From contig CAYOJW010000003.1 in NCBI GenBank assembly GCA_964404445.1, positions 434,001 to 498,000 of the forward strand: DNA of 64,000 nt, read 5' to 3'. The DNA comes from UBA2336 sp964404445. GTDB lineage: Bacteria; Bacteroidota; Bacteroidia; Cytophagales; Cyclobacteriaceae. This document shows, piece by piece, positions 17,526 through 27,118 of this stretch (positions are counted from its first letter, which is position 1; each line of letters opens with the position of its first letter). The position numbers and the translations under genes were made by a program. A model generated the notes under the pieces. It made no database searches, was not told where the DNA came from, and saw nothing but the letters and a program-made list of their open reading frames with translations.

Positions 17526-18884
17526 ATGAAATTGAATTTTAAAAATGGAGTGTTTGTACCGGCTTTGTTGCTGATCAGTTCGCTGGCAGCAGCCCAAACA
17601 CAACCGGTTACATTAAAACAATTGTTGAACACAGCCCTCAACGATAACTACACTGTTCAGGTAAGCAAGCTTGAAGAGGAAAACGTTGACAAACAGATTG
17701 CCGAAACCCGTGCGCGTACCTTGCCGCAGATTAACGGTAACGGTAACCTTACGGATAATTATAAAAGACAAGTGCTGGTGCTTCCGGCCGCCATGACTGG
17801 CGGGAGCGGGGAGCAATCGAAGATAACGGTCGGTACGAAGTATAGTGCAGCGGTAGGTGTGGAAGCAACGCAGCCATTGATAGATATGGCTGCGTTCACC
17901 GGCCTGAAGGCTTCACGTGCAGGCCGCGAGTATGCGCTTATCAACACACAACAAACCAAAGAGCAGATCATCAATTCAGTATCCCAGCAGTATTACCAGA
18001 TACTCAGCAGTATGGAAGAAGTAAAACTGCACCAACGCACTACTAAAATTTTAGAACAACTCATTCAGGCATCTGAAGGGCAGTATAATAACGGTTTGTT
18101 GCGCAAGGTTGATCTCGACAGGATTAAAGTAAACTTCATTAACACACAATCGAGATTAACACAGGCGCAAAACGATGTGGCGTTAAAAACCAATCAGTTA
18201 AAAGTTGCATTGGGTATGCCGTTAACCGCTCCGTTAGTGTTAGATACTTTAGCGATGGACGAACAATTTTTACCCGCAGCACAACCGGCCAACGAATACG
18301 CAGCCGAAACCCGTACCGAATTAAAACTTCTTGATTCGCAGATTAAACTGAGCACGTTACAGCGCAATGCCATTCGTTCAGAGAATTATCCTAAGTTGAA
18401 CGCTTTCTTTAATTACAGCCATAACATCATGAGCGATGATTTTGGGACGGTGTTTACATCAAAAGACCCTGCTATCACCTATGGCATGGGAACGTTGGGT
18501 GTGCGATTGAGTGTTCCGATCTTCAGCGGGTTGTCGCGCACATCGCGTGTAGCGCAAAGCAACATTAAAATCAAACAATTAGAAAAACAGCGCGAAGCCA
18601 AAGCATTAGAGTTGGATGCCAGCTACGAGAATGCCCGTATTCAGATGGAAAACACCTTAACCACATTACGCGCACAACAACAAAACGTAAAGCTGTCGGA
18701 AGAGGTGTACAGCGCCAACCGTACCAATTATAACCTGGGATTAAGCTCGTTAACCGATTTGCTCGATTCACAGACTTCGTTTTTGGAAGCGAAGAACATC
18801 TATACAAAAAGCATATTGAATTATAAGCTGGCCGAGCTTGAAACCATGCGCTCGACCGGCACACTCTTAAAACTGATCGACTAA
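17526..18884 (+). CDS. TolC-family outer membrane efflux protein
   Basis: The signal peptide MKLNFKNGVFVPALLLISSLAAAQ supports ATG 17526; ATG 17508 is an alternative. The 452-aa mature region has the two OEP repeats with long coiled-coil helices: first 'LNTALNDNYTVQVSKLEEENVDKQI', abbreviated here to the region around residues 35-65, and second around 390-440 with 'NYNLGLSSLTDLLDSQTSFL', the classic TolC motif. It forms the outer membrane channel for the MFP and RND proteins encoded directly downstream. Substrate of the pump is unknown. Confidence 0.93.
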   Translation: MKLNFKNGVFVPALLLISSLAAAQTQPVTLKQLLNTALNDNYTVQVSKLEEENVDKQIAETRARTLPQINGNGNLTDNYKRQVLVLPAAMTGGSGEQSKITVGTKYSAAVGVEATQPLIDMAAFTGLKASRAGREYALINTQQTKEQIINSVSQQYYQILSSMEEVKLHQRTTKILEQLIQASEGQYNNGLLRKVDLDRIKVNFINTQSRLTQAQNDVALKTNQLKVALGMPLTAPLVLDTLAMDEQFLPAAQPANEYAAETRTELKLLDSQIKLSTLQRNAIRSENYPKLNAFFNYSHNIMSDDFGTVFTSKDPAITYGMGTLGVRLSVPIFSGLSRTSRVAQSNIKIKQLEKQREAKALELDASYENARIQMENTLTTLRAQQQNVKLSEEVYSANRTNYNLGLSSLTDLLDSQTSFLEAKNIYTKSILNYKLAELETMRSTGTLLKLID

Positions 18885-18911
18885 ACTCAACCATCAAATC
18901 ATCAACAGACT

Positions 18912-19973
18912 ATGAAAAAGGTAATTATATACGGAGGTTCTTTTGTGGTGGCACTTGTGCTCATTGCCTGGAAACTCAACGCAAACAAAGAGTATAACGA
19001 AGCCCGCACAGCCATTGTGCGCGAAAGCTCATCGGGCGCAGTACCGGTGCAGGTAAAAGCAGTTAAATTTACAGCATTGAACCAAACGTTTTCCGAAAAC
19101 GGAAACTTTGAGGCGGTTAATCAGATTGAACTCACATCTGAAATCACCGGTCGTGTGCGCGAACTGTATGTGCGCGAAGGCAGCGTAGTAAAGGCCGGGC
19201 AGGCCATTGCCAAAATCGATAACGAAATTTTTAATGCAAGCTATACCGAAGCACAGGCGCGGTTAGAACAAGCCAAACAAAACCTGACGCGGTACGAGCA
19301 GGCCTTTAAAAGTGGCGGGGTAACTCAAAAACAGGTTGACGATGCCCGTTTGCAAGTTGAAAGCGCACAGGCGCAATTTGTACAAACCGGAAAAAACCTG
19401 CGTAACGCTTTGGTTAAAGCCCCGGTGAGTGGCATCATCAACAAACGGTTTGTCGAAATAGGTACATACCTCGCACTGGGTAACAAGATTGTAGAGATTG
19501 TAGATGGCTCAAGTCTGAAACTTACCGTGAATGTATCGGAACTTCAGATTGTAAACATTAAAAATGGCGATAAGGTAAGTGTTACAACATCGGTATATCC
19601 CGAAACGCATTACGAAGGCGTGGTTACGTTTGTATCGGCCAAAGGCGATGCCTCGCTTAACTACCCGGTTGAAATAGAAATCAAAAACATTTCCGGCAAA
19701 GAATTAAAAGCAGGTATGTACGGCACGGCACACTTTAGCGGAAAAGAAGGCGCTTCGGCTATCCTCGTTCCGCGTGCGGCCTTCCAGGGTGGTGTAAACA
19801 GCAACGTGGTTTTTGTGAACGATAACGGAAAAGCAAAACTGCAAAAAGTAGTGACCGGTCGTTCGTATGGCGATGTGGTAGAAGTGCGCGAAGGGTTGAA
19901 AGCAGGCGATGAGGTGATTGTATCAGGCCAGATTAACTTAGTGGACGGTACGGCTATCACCATCATCCAATAA
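18912..19973 (+). CDS. Efflux RND transporter periplasmic adaptor subunit
   Basis: The 353-aa protein has one N-terminal membrane helix (residues 4-23), a barrel-sandwich/biotinyl-lipoyl-like domain ('GRVRELYVREGSVVKAGQAIAKID'-type region near residues 75-105), a helical hairpin (105-160), and beta-barrel and membrane-proximal domains to the end ('GLKAGDEVIVSGQINLVDG'). It links the inner membrane RND pump to TolC. It is located 27 bases after tolC and 18 before the RND gene in one operon. No lipobox is visible, so it is probably anchored by the N-terminal helix. Confidence 0.93.
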   Translation: MKKVIIYGGSFVVALVLIAWKLNANKEYNEARTAIVRESSSGAVPVQVKAVKFTALNQTFSENGNFEAVNQIELTSEITGRVRELYVREGSVVKAGQAIAKIDNEIFNASYTEAQARLEQAKQNLTRYEQAFKSGGVTQKQVDDARLQVESAQAQFVQTGKNLRNALVKAPVSGIINKRFVEIGTYLALGNKIVEIVDGSSLKLTVNVSELQIVNIKNGDKVSVTTSVYPETHYEGVVTFVSAKGDASLNYPVEIEIKNISGKELKAGMYGTAHFSGKEGASAILVPRAAFQGGVNSNVVFVNDNGKAKLQKVVTGRSYGDVVEVREGLKAGDEVIVSGQINLVDGTAITIIQ

Positions 19974-19991
19974 TCAAAAACAGATTCAGTC

Positions 19992-22900
19992 ATGAAGATT
20001 ACAGAAATATCGATCAACAGGCCTACCATGGTGGTGGTGGTGTTTGCCATCCTCGGCATATTAGGGTTTATCAGTTACCGGTCGTTGAACTACGAACTGT
20101 TGCCGAAATTCAGTTCGGCTGTTGTAACCATTACAACGGCTTATCCCGGTGCCGGACCTGACGAAGTGCAAAGCACGGTTACCAAAAAGATTGAAGATGC
20201 CGTAGCTTCGATGGAAAACATCAAAAAGCTAACCTCACGTTCGATGGAAGGTGTTTCGGTTGTTACCGTAGAGATGAACACCGGTGCCGACCCCAACCGC
20301 AGTCTGGAAGATGCCCAGCGTAAAGTAAACGCCCGGCTGTCGGATTTGCCAACGGATGCCAAGACTCCAACATTGAATAAACTGTCGATTGACGACCTCC
20401 CGGTGATGACGCTCTCGGCAACATCAACCATAGAAGCACGTGCTTTTTATGATTTGATCGATCAACGCCTCGGCCCACGCTTGTCGCGTTTGCCCGGTGT
20501 AGCGCAGATTGCTACCGTGGGCGGTATTGAACGTGAATTTCAGATTAACGTAGATGCCGGTAAGCTCAACGCACAAAAAATATCGTTGTTGCAGTTACGC
20601 CAGATCATTACCAATGCCAACGTAGATTACCCAACCGGTAAAATCAAATCGACCGATAACCAAATGGCTATTCGCCTTTCCGGTAAGTATGCCGATGTGG
20701 ATATGCTGCGTAACTTAGTCGTGAAAACCGATGCAGATGGTTCGCAGGTGCGGTTAAAAGATGTGGCCGATGTGCAGGATACCCAAAAAGATGCGCAGAA
20801 GCTTGCACGCCAGAATCAGGAGCCTACCATTATCATACAAATACTAAAACAGTCTGATGCCAACGCGGTAGAAGTAAGTGAAGAAGTTCACAAACAAATT
20901 GCGATCATCGAAAAAGAATACGCTGCCAACGACTTAAAGTTAACGGTAGCTACCGATACTTCTGAGTTTACGTTAGAGTCGGCCAACGATGTGGTAAAAG
21001 ATTTGTTCATCGCCATTATTCTGGTGGCCGTAGTGATGTTATTATTCCTGCATAGTATCCGTAACTCATTGATCGTAATGGTGTCTATCCCGCTTTCGCT
21101 GATTGTTACGTTTGCGGGTATGTGGATGTTCGGCTATTCCCTTAACCTGATGTCGCTGTTAGCGTTGTCGTTGGTGGTGGGTATTTTAGTTGACGATGCC
21201 ATTGTGGTATTGGAAAATATTTATCGCCACATGGAAATGGGTAAGAACCGCGTGCGTGCTGCGTACGATGGCGTAACCGAGATCGGTTTAACGGTATTGT
21301 CGATCACGCTGGTGATCGTGGTGGTGTTCCTCCCGATTTCATTAACCAACAGTTTGGTGTCGATGATCCTGCGCCAGTTCTGCGTAACGGTAATCATATC
21401 AACATTGTTGAGCTTGTTAGTGTCGTTTACCGTAGTACCATGGTTGTCGTCACGCTTTGGTAAGCTCGAACACCTTACCGGTAAAAATTTCTTTGAGAAA
21501 TTCATTTTATGGTTCGAGCGTCAGCTCGATAAGTTCACGGCATGGATCACAAGTATATTACGCTGGTCATTAGCAAAAGGTCATAAACGCTACGTGTTGG
21601 GCGCAACCATTGTGTTATTCTTAGCTTCGTTCATGTTGATCGGCAAAGGCTTTATCGGTGGCGAATTTATCCCGAAAGGCGATCGCGGGCAGTTTATCGT
21701 TATGATCGAAATGCCTAAAGATGCGTCCCTTGAAGTAACCAACCAGATGACGATGCGTGCCGAAAACTACCTGAACAAACAAGACCTGATTGCAGGGTTA
21801 ACCACAACGGTAGGGCAAAGCAGCACCAGCGGGGCAGGCTTTGGCTCATCGCAGGCTACGGTATATAAATCAGAGATCACCGTAAAAATGATCGATGAAA
21901 AACTGCGTACCGAACCTTCAGATATGTACGCGGCCAAAATCAAAAAAGAACTGGCTTCTCAATTAGTGGGTGCTAAAGTAACTACTTCGACAGTAAGTAT
22001 TATGGGTACTGCCGATCGTGCTTCTATTGATTTGGTAGTGATGGGTACTTCGCAAGACAGTGCCATGAGTTTTGCCAAGAAAGCATTGGCCGAGTTAATG
22101 GGTATTGATGGTGTGTCCGATCCGAAGTTGTCAGCCGAAGACGGCAACCCCGAAGTACGTGTTGCGCTGGATCGCGATAAGATGGCCGCGCTGGGCGTAA
22201 GCATGGATGTAGTGGGTGGAACTATGCAAACGGCCTTCAGCGGTACCGATGCAGATGGTAAACTGAAATTCCGTCAGGGTGAATTTGAATACGATATTAA
22301 TTTACGTTACGATAACTTTAATCGTAAAGATGCAAACGATGTGGCCAACATCATGTTTGTAAACAACAAAGGGCAAAACATCCGCCTAAGCGACTTTGCA
22401 TCGGTTACAGAAGGCTCAGGGCCAACCGTGTTGGAGCGTAGAGATAAACTTGCTTCTGTAAACGTGCAGGCACAGGTAATTGGCCGCCCGAGCGGAACGG
22501 TGACTACCGAATTTACCGAAAAGCTGAATAAACTCGAACGTCCGGCCGGTGTGAGTTATGTATTTGGTGGCGATGCCGAAAATCAGGGCGATGCGTTCGG
22601 CACGCTGGGTGTGGCGTTGTTGCTTTCGATTGTGATCATGTATTTGATCATGGTGGCGCTGTACGATGATTATGTTCGCCCGTTTGTGGTGATGTTCTCT
22701 ATTCCGCTTTCGCTGATTGGTGCGTTGCTTGCGCTGGCATTAACCAACAACACCCTTAACATCTTCAGTATTTTGGGTATCATTATGTTGATTGGGTTGG
22801 TAGCGAAAAACGCGATCATGCTTGTTGACTTTGCCAACCAGATGAAAGAACAGGGGCAGCCTACCGATGAAGCATTGGTACACGCAAACAATGCGCGTCT

Positions 22901-23177
22901 TCGCCCGATTTTGATGACAACCATTGCCATGGTAATTGGTATGCTGCCGATTGCCTTTGCCAGCGGTGGTGTGGCATCCATTAAACACGGGTTGGCCTGG
23001 GTGATTATTGGCGGATTGATTTCATCGATGTTTTTAACGTTGATTGTAGTGCCGGTGATTTATAAAATCATGGATCGTTTCTCAGCCCGTTTCGGCTTGG
23101 GCGACCTGAATAAAAAACGCGCCATCCGCGAGCAAATGCAGTCGGATGAGTTGGTATTGAACGAAAATCACGCTTAA
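19992..23177 (+). CDS. Efflux RND transporter permease, AcrB/HAE1-like
   Basis: At 1061 aa this is a full-length RND permease with 12 membrane spans in two halves, each following the usual pattern: helix 1 (residues 11-30), a large periplasmic loop, then the helix bundle. The proton-relay Asp pair is present in 'GILVDDAIVVLENIYRHME' of TM4, and the repeat half has 'GLVAKNAIMLVDFANQMKEQG'. 'YPGAGPDEVQSTVTKKIEDA' in the first porter loop is typical of HAE1 hydrophobe/drug pumps rather than metal CusA pumps. Operon with the TolC and MFP genes upstream. The actual substrate is not predictable. Confidence 0.95.
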   Translation: MKITEISINRPTMVVVVFAILGILGFISYRSLNYELLPKFSSAVVTITTAYPGAGPDEVQSTVTKKIEDAVASMENIKKLTSRSMEGVSVVTVEMNTGADPNRSLEDAQRKVNARLSDLPTDAKTPTLNKLSIDDLPVMTLSATSTIEARAFYDLIDQRLGPRLSRLPGVAQIATVGGIEREFQINVDAGKLNAQKISLLQLRQIITNANVDYPTGKIKSTDNQMAIRLSGKYADVDMLRNLVVKTDADGSQVRLKDVADVQDTQKDAQKLARQNQEPTIIIQILKQSDANAVEVSEEVHKQIAIIEKEYAANDLKLTVATDTSEFTLESANDVVKDLFIAIILVAVVMLLFLHSIRNSLIVMVSIPLSLIVTFAGMWMFGYSLNLMSLLALSLVVGILVDDAIVVLENIYRHMEMGKNRVRAAYDGVTEIGLTVLSITLVIVVVFLPISLTNSLVSMILRQFCVTVIISTLLSLLVSFTVVPWLSSRFGKLEHLTGKNFFEKFILWFERQLDKFTAWITSILRWSLAKGHKRYVLGATIVLFLASFMLIGKGFIGGEFIPKGDRGQFIVMIEMPKDASLEVTNQMTMRAENYLNKQDLIAGLTTTVGQSSTSGAGFGSSQATVYKSEITVKMIDEKLRTEPSDMYAAKIKKELASQLVGAKVTTSTVSIMGTADRASIDLVVMGTSQDSAMSFAKKALAELMGIDGVSDPKLSAEDGNPEVRVALDRDKMAALGVSMDVVGGTMQTAFSGTDADGKLKFRQGEFEYDINLRYDNFNRKDANDVANIMFVNNKGQNIRLSDFASVTEGSGPTVLERRDKLASVNVQAQVIGRPSGTVTTEFTEKLNKLERPAGVSYVFGGDAENQGDAFGTLGVALLLSIVIMYLIMVALYDDYVRPFVVMFSIPLSLIGALLALALTNNTLNIFSILGIIMLIGLVAKNAIMLVDFANQMKEQGQPTDEALVHANNARLRPILMTTIAMVIGMLPIAFASGGVASIKHGLAWVIIGGLISSMFLTLIVVPVIYKIMDRFSARFGLGDLNKKRAIREQMQSDELVLNENHA

Positions 23178-23280
23178 CCGTACGATAGGGCGGTAAGAGG
23201 TTAAACAAAAGCATACCGAAACCGTAATAAAGAGCTATGTAAACTACTATAAATGAGTTAAAGCAAAATCATTTACTACT

Positions 23281-23532
23281 ATGCATTACAAGTTATATCA
23301 GCTACTATCGAAACGTTGTGAGCTACCGGTGTCACGCATTGGCGATTACACCACGTTAGCGTCCGATCTTCATTTGAATGATATTATGTTTAAACAGTTG
23401 GCTTCGGATATTCGTACCAATTATAAAGTACCTCTTCAGTATGAAGACATCCGAAGACTGAAAACAGTGAAACAACTTTATCAGTTGATTACGCAGGAAG
23501 AAATTGTAAAATACGTTAGCCAGAATAAATAG
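23281..23532 (+). CDS. ACP-like four-helix protein lacking the phosphopantetheine serine
   Basis: An 83-residue protein with the helix pattern of acyl carrier proteins: 'LASDLHLNDIMFKQLASDI' aligns with the ACP DLG.DSL block, and 'VPLQYEDIRRLKTVKQLYQLI' with the ACP helix III/IV end (IPDED...TV.D...I). The position of the prosthetic-group serine (DSL) is occupied by Asn-Asp, so it cannot carry phosphopantetheine in the normal way. It may be a structural ACP-fold protein or a diverged remnant. It lies 103 bases after the RND gene and is followed by a terminator. Function unknown; the fold assignment is by eye. Confidence 0.65.
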   Translation: MHYKLYQLLSKRCELPVSRIGDYTTLASDLHLNDIMFKQLASDIRTNYKVPLQYEDIRRLKTVKQLYQLITQEEIVKYVSQNK

Positions 23533-23599
23533 ACTGGGCTTTACATTTTGATATTGCGCCAGCGGTTTGAGGGGTTTAGGGTTTCTGTTTGGCGCATGG

Positions 23600-23625
23600 G
23601 GCGGTATGATTCATACCGCCTTTTT
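23600..23625 (+). terminator. Rho-independent terminator after the ACP-like gene
   Basis: A perfect 10-bp inverted repeat (GGCGGTATGA at 23600-23609 with TCATACCGCC at 23611-23620) is followed by TTTTT. It lies between the + strand ACP-like gene and the end of the convergent uxaA gene, and may stop transcription mainly from the left. Confidence 0.8.
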
Positions 23626-23646
23626 ATTTTCGTGAACTGTTGTGAG

Positions 23647-25290
23647 TTAAAGCGACACTCCGCGTTTCCACGGAATAAAATCATTTTGATTTAACTCAAC
23701 TGCTTTGGCGGTAATTCGGCCGCTGGCTACTTCAATAATGAAGTCGAGGATTTCTTCGCCCGTTTGTTCAATGGTTTTTTCGCCCGTAATAATTGAGCCG
23801 GTGTTAAAGTCAATAATGTCGGGCATGCGTTCGGCCAGCTTGGTATTGCTCGAAATTTTTAATACCTGCGAAACCGGGTTGCCGGTTGGTGTACCCAATC
23901 CCGTGGTAAACAAAATAATCTGCGCGCCCGAACCCGTAGTTCCGGTAGTGCTTTCCACATCGTTGCCCGGTGTGCATAATAAATTGAGCCCCGGCTTTTT
24001 AATGTACTCAGCATATTGCAATACATCAGCAACAGGGGCTGTGCCTCCTTTTTTTGCAGCCCCGGCCGATTTAATGGCATCGGTAATCAAACCGTCTTTA
24101 ATGTTACCGGGCGAAGGGTTCATGTCAAAACCGGAACCTGCCTCTTCGGCTGCGTGTGCGTAGGTGCGCATCAAATCAATAAACAACCGGCCATCGGCAT
24201 CGTCTTCACAACGGTTGATGATTTCCTGTTCAACACCACACAGTTCGGGGAATTCCGAAAGGATGGTGCTTCCGCCCAACGCAACCAATAGATCAGACGT
24301 ATGCCCGATGGCAGGGTTCGCTGAAATTCCAGAGAATCCATCCGATCCGCCACACTTCAAGCCCACCACTAATTTGCTTAACGGGGCAGGTTTGCGTTCA
24401 AGTTTATCGGCTTCGGTTAAGGCTAAAAATGTTTCGCGGATAGCCTGGGTGAGTAACGCCTGTTCGGTTCCTGTCTGTTGCTGATCGAGAATGATCAATG
24501 GCTTCGAGAAGTTTGCATTGATGTTTTTAATTTTTTGTTGAAGTATCTCGATCTGCGCATTCTGGCAACCCAGGCTCAACACCGTAGCACCGGCCACGTT
24601 GGGGTTGTTCAAATATCCGGCTAACAACGCGCATAATACCTCCGAATCCTGGCGTGTACCGCCACAGCCTCCCTGGTGGTTTAAGAATTTTATCCCATCG
24701 ATGTTTTTAAATACGCGCGCGCTTCGGGCATCTTGTACAGCGGGTGTAAGGTTGCTGATGGAAGCTATGTCGTTTTGTTTATAGGCATTTACCAGCTCGT
24801 GAACGTAGTTCTTATATAAGTCGGGTTTACTGAACCCTAAAGCATCCTCAAACGCCTGCCGGATTACATCCACATTCCGGTTTTCGCAAAACACCAACGG
24901 GATCACCAGCCAGTAGTTAGCGGTGCCTACCTGGCCATCGGCACGGTGGTACCCCATAAACGTTTTATCCCTGAATTTAGAAACATCGGGGGGTGTCCAT
25001 GAATAGGTTTTGGTTCGTCCCGAAAAAGGGGAGGCTTTGTGTTTAATATTGTGTGTGCCTACCACACCTCCGGCCGCAACAGGCTTTATGGCTTTGCCTA
25101 CGGTTATCCCGTACATGATAATTTCATCATCGGGCTGGAGCGCGTATTGGGTAAATTTATGCTTGGCGTTTACATCATCGGCCAGCATGAGCGATGTTGT
25201 TTCATGCTCAATCCTGTCCCCGGCTTTCAGGTCAGTGAGCGCCACAAAAACATTGTCAGCGGGATGAATTTTGAGAAATTTACTTGCCAT
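23647..25290 (-). CDS. uxaA: Altronate dehydratase
   Basis: The 547-aa protein has an N-terminal SAF-type domain (about residues 1-95, 'MASKFLKIHPADNVFVAL', 'GDRIEHETTS', 'MYGITVGKAIKPVAAGG') and the large UxaA/GarD catalytic domain with 'TFMGYHRADGQVGTANYWLV', 'HQGGCGGTRQDSE', 'GLKCGGSDGFSGISANPAIG' and 'NPSPGNIKDG'. Conserved His and Cys of the iron site are retained. It dehydrates D-altronate to 2-keto-3-deoxy-gluconate, the third step of galacturonate breakdown. An open frame extends upstream to 25407, but the ATG at 25290 begins at the family N-terminus. It is divergent from kdgK across a spacer containing a LacI-type palindrome. Confidence 0.93.
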   Translation of the reverse strand: MASKFLKIHPADNVFVALTDLKAGDRIEHETTSLMLADDVNAKHKFTQYALQPDDEIIMYGITVGKAIKPVAAGGVVGTHNIKHKASPFSGRTKTYSWTPPDVSKFRDKTFMGYHRADGQVGTANYWLVIPLVFCENRNVDVIRQAFEDALGFSKPDLYKNYVHELVNAYKQNDIASISNLTPAVQDARSARVFKNIDGIKFLNHQGGCGGTRQDSEVLCALLAGYLNNPNVAGATVLSLGCQNAQIEILQQKIKNINANFSKPLIILDQQQTGTEQALLTQAIRETFLALTEADKLERKPAPLSKLVVGLKCGGSDGFSGISANPAIGHTSDLLVALGGSTILSEFPELCGVEQEIINRCEDDADGRLFIDLMRTYAHAAEEAGSGFDMNPSPGNIKDGLITDAIKSAGAAKKGGTAPVADVLQYAEYIKKPGLNLLCTPGNDVESTTGTTGSGAQIILFTTGLGTPTGNPVSQVLKISSNTKLAERMPDIIDFNTGSIITGEKTIEQTGEEILDFIIEVASGRITAKAVELNQNDFIPWKRGVSL

Positions 25291-25303
25291 ACGAATAAAA
25301 ACA

Positions 25304-25333
25304 ATATATTGCGCAATCGATTGCACAATATAC
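25304..25333. promoter_or_regulatory. LacI-family-type operator palindrome between uxaA and kdgK
   Basis: Two 15-bp half sites meet at 25318/25319 with a central ATCGAT: ATATATTGCGCAATC and GATTGCACAATATAC, differing from perfect symmetry at only two positions. The even-length palindrome with a central CpG is the form bound by LacI/GalR regulators. It lies immediately upstream of the uxaA start codon (14 bases) and about 94 bases before kdgK, so one repressor could control both divergent transcripts. No LacI gene is in the window, so the regulator is inferred. Confidence 0.7.
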
Positions 25334-25426
25334 GGTATTTTGTACGATACGGTCTGCACGGCTTTCAATTTTATTTTAGAAAAAAGTTTACTTGCAGTAC
25401 CGTACACAAATGCGAACCAATAAACT

Positions 25427-26431
25427 ATGGCTACACCGAAACGAGTAATTACCCTGGGCGAAATTATGATGCGGCTTTCCGTGCCGGGATTTGGCCGTTT
25501 TACGCAGGCCGAAAGCTTTCAGGCTGTATATGGAGGGTCGGAGGCCAACGTTGGGGTTTCGTTAGCCAATTTTGGTATTCCGGCAGCGCACGTTACACGG
25601 CTGCCCGAAAACGAGTTGGGTAAGGCTGTGGTGGCACATCTGCGTAAGCATAATGTATATGCCGGTTATTGTGTGTTTGGAAACGAACGGCTTGGATTAT
25701 ACTTTCTGGAAAACGGATCGATGCAACGTGCCCCGCGCATTATTTACGACCGGTTCGATTCAGCGTTTGCACACATTAAGCCCGGCATGATCAACTGGGA
25801 TGAGATCATGCAAAACGCATCGTGGTTTCACTGGACGGGTATTACCCCGGCTATTTCGCAAGGCGCTGCCGATGTTTGTCACGAAGCGATTACGGCTGCC
25901 AATAAACATGGCGTTACCGTTTCGGGTGATATTAATTACCGAAGAAATTTATGGCAATATGGTAAGACTGCACTGGATGTAATGCCCGCTTTAATCGAAG
26001 GCACACACATTATGATTGCAGGCATTTCTGATATTGAAAATTGTACCGGTATTCAGGCCACAACGTATGAGGATGCTTGTACACAAGTGATCAAACGTTA
26101 TCCAAACATTAAAAAAATTACCTACACTCACCGTGATACAGTTAGTGCATCACACAATAAAATAAAAGGTGTGCTGTACGATGGTAAAAAGATTTGGCAT
26201 TCTAAAGAATACGATCTCACACACATTGTTGACCGTGTAGGTGCGGGCGATGCCTTTATGGGCGGGTTGATCTACGGGTTGTTAAAACAATTTCCCGATC
26301 AGCGCACGCTTGAATTTGCAACAGCAGCGTGTGCATTAAAACATTCCATTGAAGGCGATGTGAACCAGGTAACAGCAGAAGAAGTAGAATTATTGGCAGT
26401 CGGTGAAAACACCGGTAAACTCTTACGGTAA
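25427..26431 (+). CDS. kdgK: 2-dehydro-3-deoxygluconokinase (PfkB family)
   Basis: A 334-aa PfkB/ribokinase-family protein. The N-terminal 'GGSEANVGVSLANFG' is the sugar-binding glycine-rich region, and 'DRVGAGDAFMGGLIYGLL' near residue 270 is PfkB signature 2 with the catalytic Asp. Substrate specificity follows from position: uxaA (making 2-keto-3-deoxygluconate) is divergent and the KDPG aldolase gene follows with a one-base overlap of stop and start. It phosphorylates KDG to KDPG in the cytoplasm. Confidence 0.92.
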   Translation: MATPKRVITLGEIMMRLSVPGFGRFTQAESFQAVYGGSEANVGVSLANFGIPAAHVTRLPENELGKAVVAHLRKHNVYAGYCVFGNERLGLYFLENGSMQRAPRIIYDRFDSAFAHIKPGMINWDEIMQNASWFHWTGITPAISQGAADVCHEAITAANKHGVTVSGDINYRRNLWQYGKTALDVMPALIEGTHIMIAGISDIENCTGIQATTYEDACTQVIKRYPNIKKITYTHRDTVSASHNKIKGVLYDGKKIWHSKEYDLTHIVDRVGAGDAFMGGLIYGLLKQFPDQRTLEFATAACALKHSIEGDVNQVTAEEVELLAVGENTGKLLR

Positions 26432-27096
26432 TGGCAACTTTCAGTAACGATCATATCAAATCAACACTCAGGCAAACCGGTCTTGTACCGTTGTTTACTG
26501 CCGATCAGGCCGAAGAAGCCCAACAGATTGTTGAGGCAGCGTATGCAGGCGGTATGCGTGTATTGGAGTTTACCAATCGCAAACAAAATGCGCTGGATGT
26601 TTTTAAGCACCTGATCGCACAACGCAACCGCTACCCGGAACTCATCATCGGTATTGGTACGGTCATGGACAAAATCACCACGCAAAAGTTTATCGATGCC
26701 GGTGCCGACTTCATTATCTCACCCATCGTAAAACCTGAAATGGCCGAAGTATGCAAACGTAACAACAAACTTTGGATACCGGGTTGTGCCACGCTTACCG
26801 AAATTGTAACTGCCAAAGAGCATGGTGCCGAAATTATTAAAGTATTTCCGGGCTCTGTTCTCGGGCCGGGTTTTGTGTCGGCTATTCTTCCGGTTGTACC
26901 CGATCTGCAATTAATGATTACGGGAGGGGTAGAGCCTACCGCAGAAAACCTGAAAGCCTGGTTTGATGCCGGTGCCATGTGCGTGGGGCTGGGTTCTCAA
27001 TTGTTTACCCGCGAAATCATGCAAACCAAAAACTGGAGTGCATTAACAATTAAAGTATCTGAAGCATTACAGCTCGTTCAGCAAATAAAAAAATAG
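26431..27096 (+). CDS. eda: Bifunctional KHG/KDPG aldolase
   Basis: A 221-aa class I aldolase of the Eda family: 'GGMRVLEFTNRKQNA' carries the catalytic Glu region, 'IIGIGTVMDK' the following strand, 'ADFIISPIVKPEM' the phosphate side, 'IPGCATLTEI', and 'AEIIKVFPGSVLGPGFV' the Schiff-base Lys. It cleaves 2-keto-3-deoxy-6-phosphogluconate into pyruvate and glyceraldehyde-3-phosphate, completing uronate breakdown. The start codon shares a base with the kdgK stop, so translation is coupled. Confidence 0.93.
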   Translation: MATFSNDHIKSTLRQTGLVPLFTADQAEEAQQIVEAAYAGGMRVLEFTNRKQNALDVFKHLIAQRNRYPELIIGIGTVMDKITTQKFIDAGADFIISPIVKPEMAEVCKRNNKLWIPGCATLTEIVTAKEHGAEIIKVFPGSVLGPGFVSAILPVVPDLQLMITGGVEPTAENLKAWFDAGAMCVGLGSQLFTREIMQTKNWSALTIKVSEALQLVQQIKK

Positions 27097-27118
27097 ATCA
27101 ATCACCAAACCCTAAACA

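Noticed and set aside
25291..25407. N-terminal extension of uxaA to 25407
   Set aside because: The added 39 residues are not part of the family, and would run through the operator-like palindrome; ATG 25290 fits.
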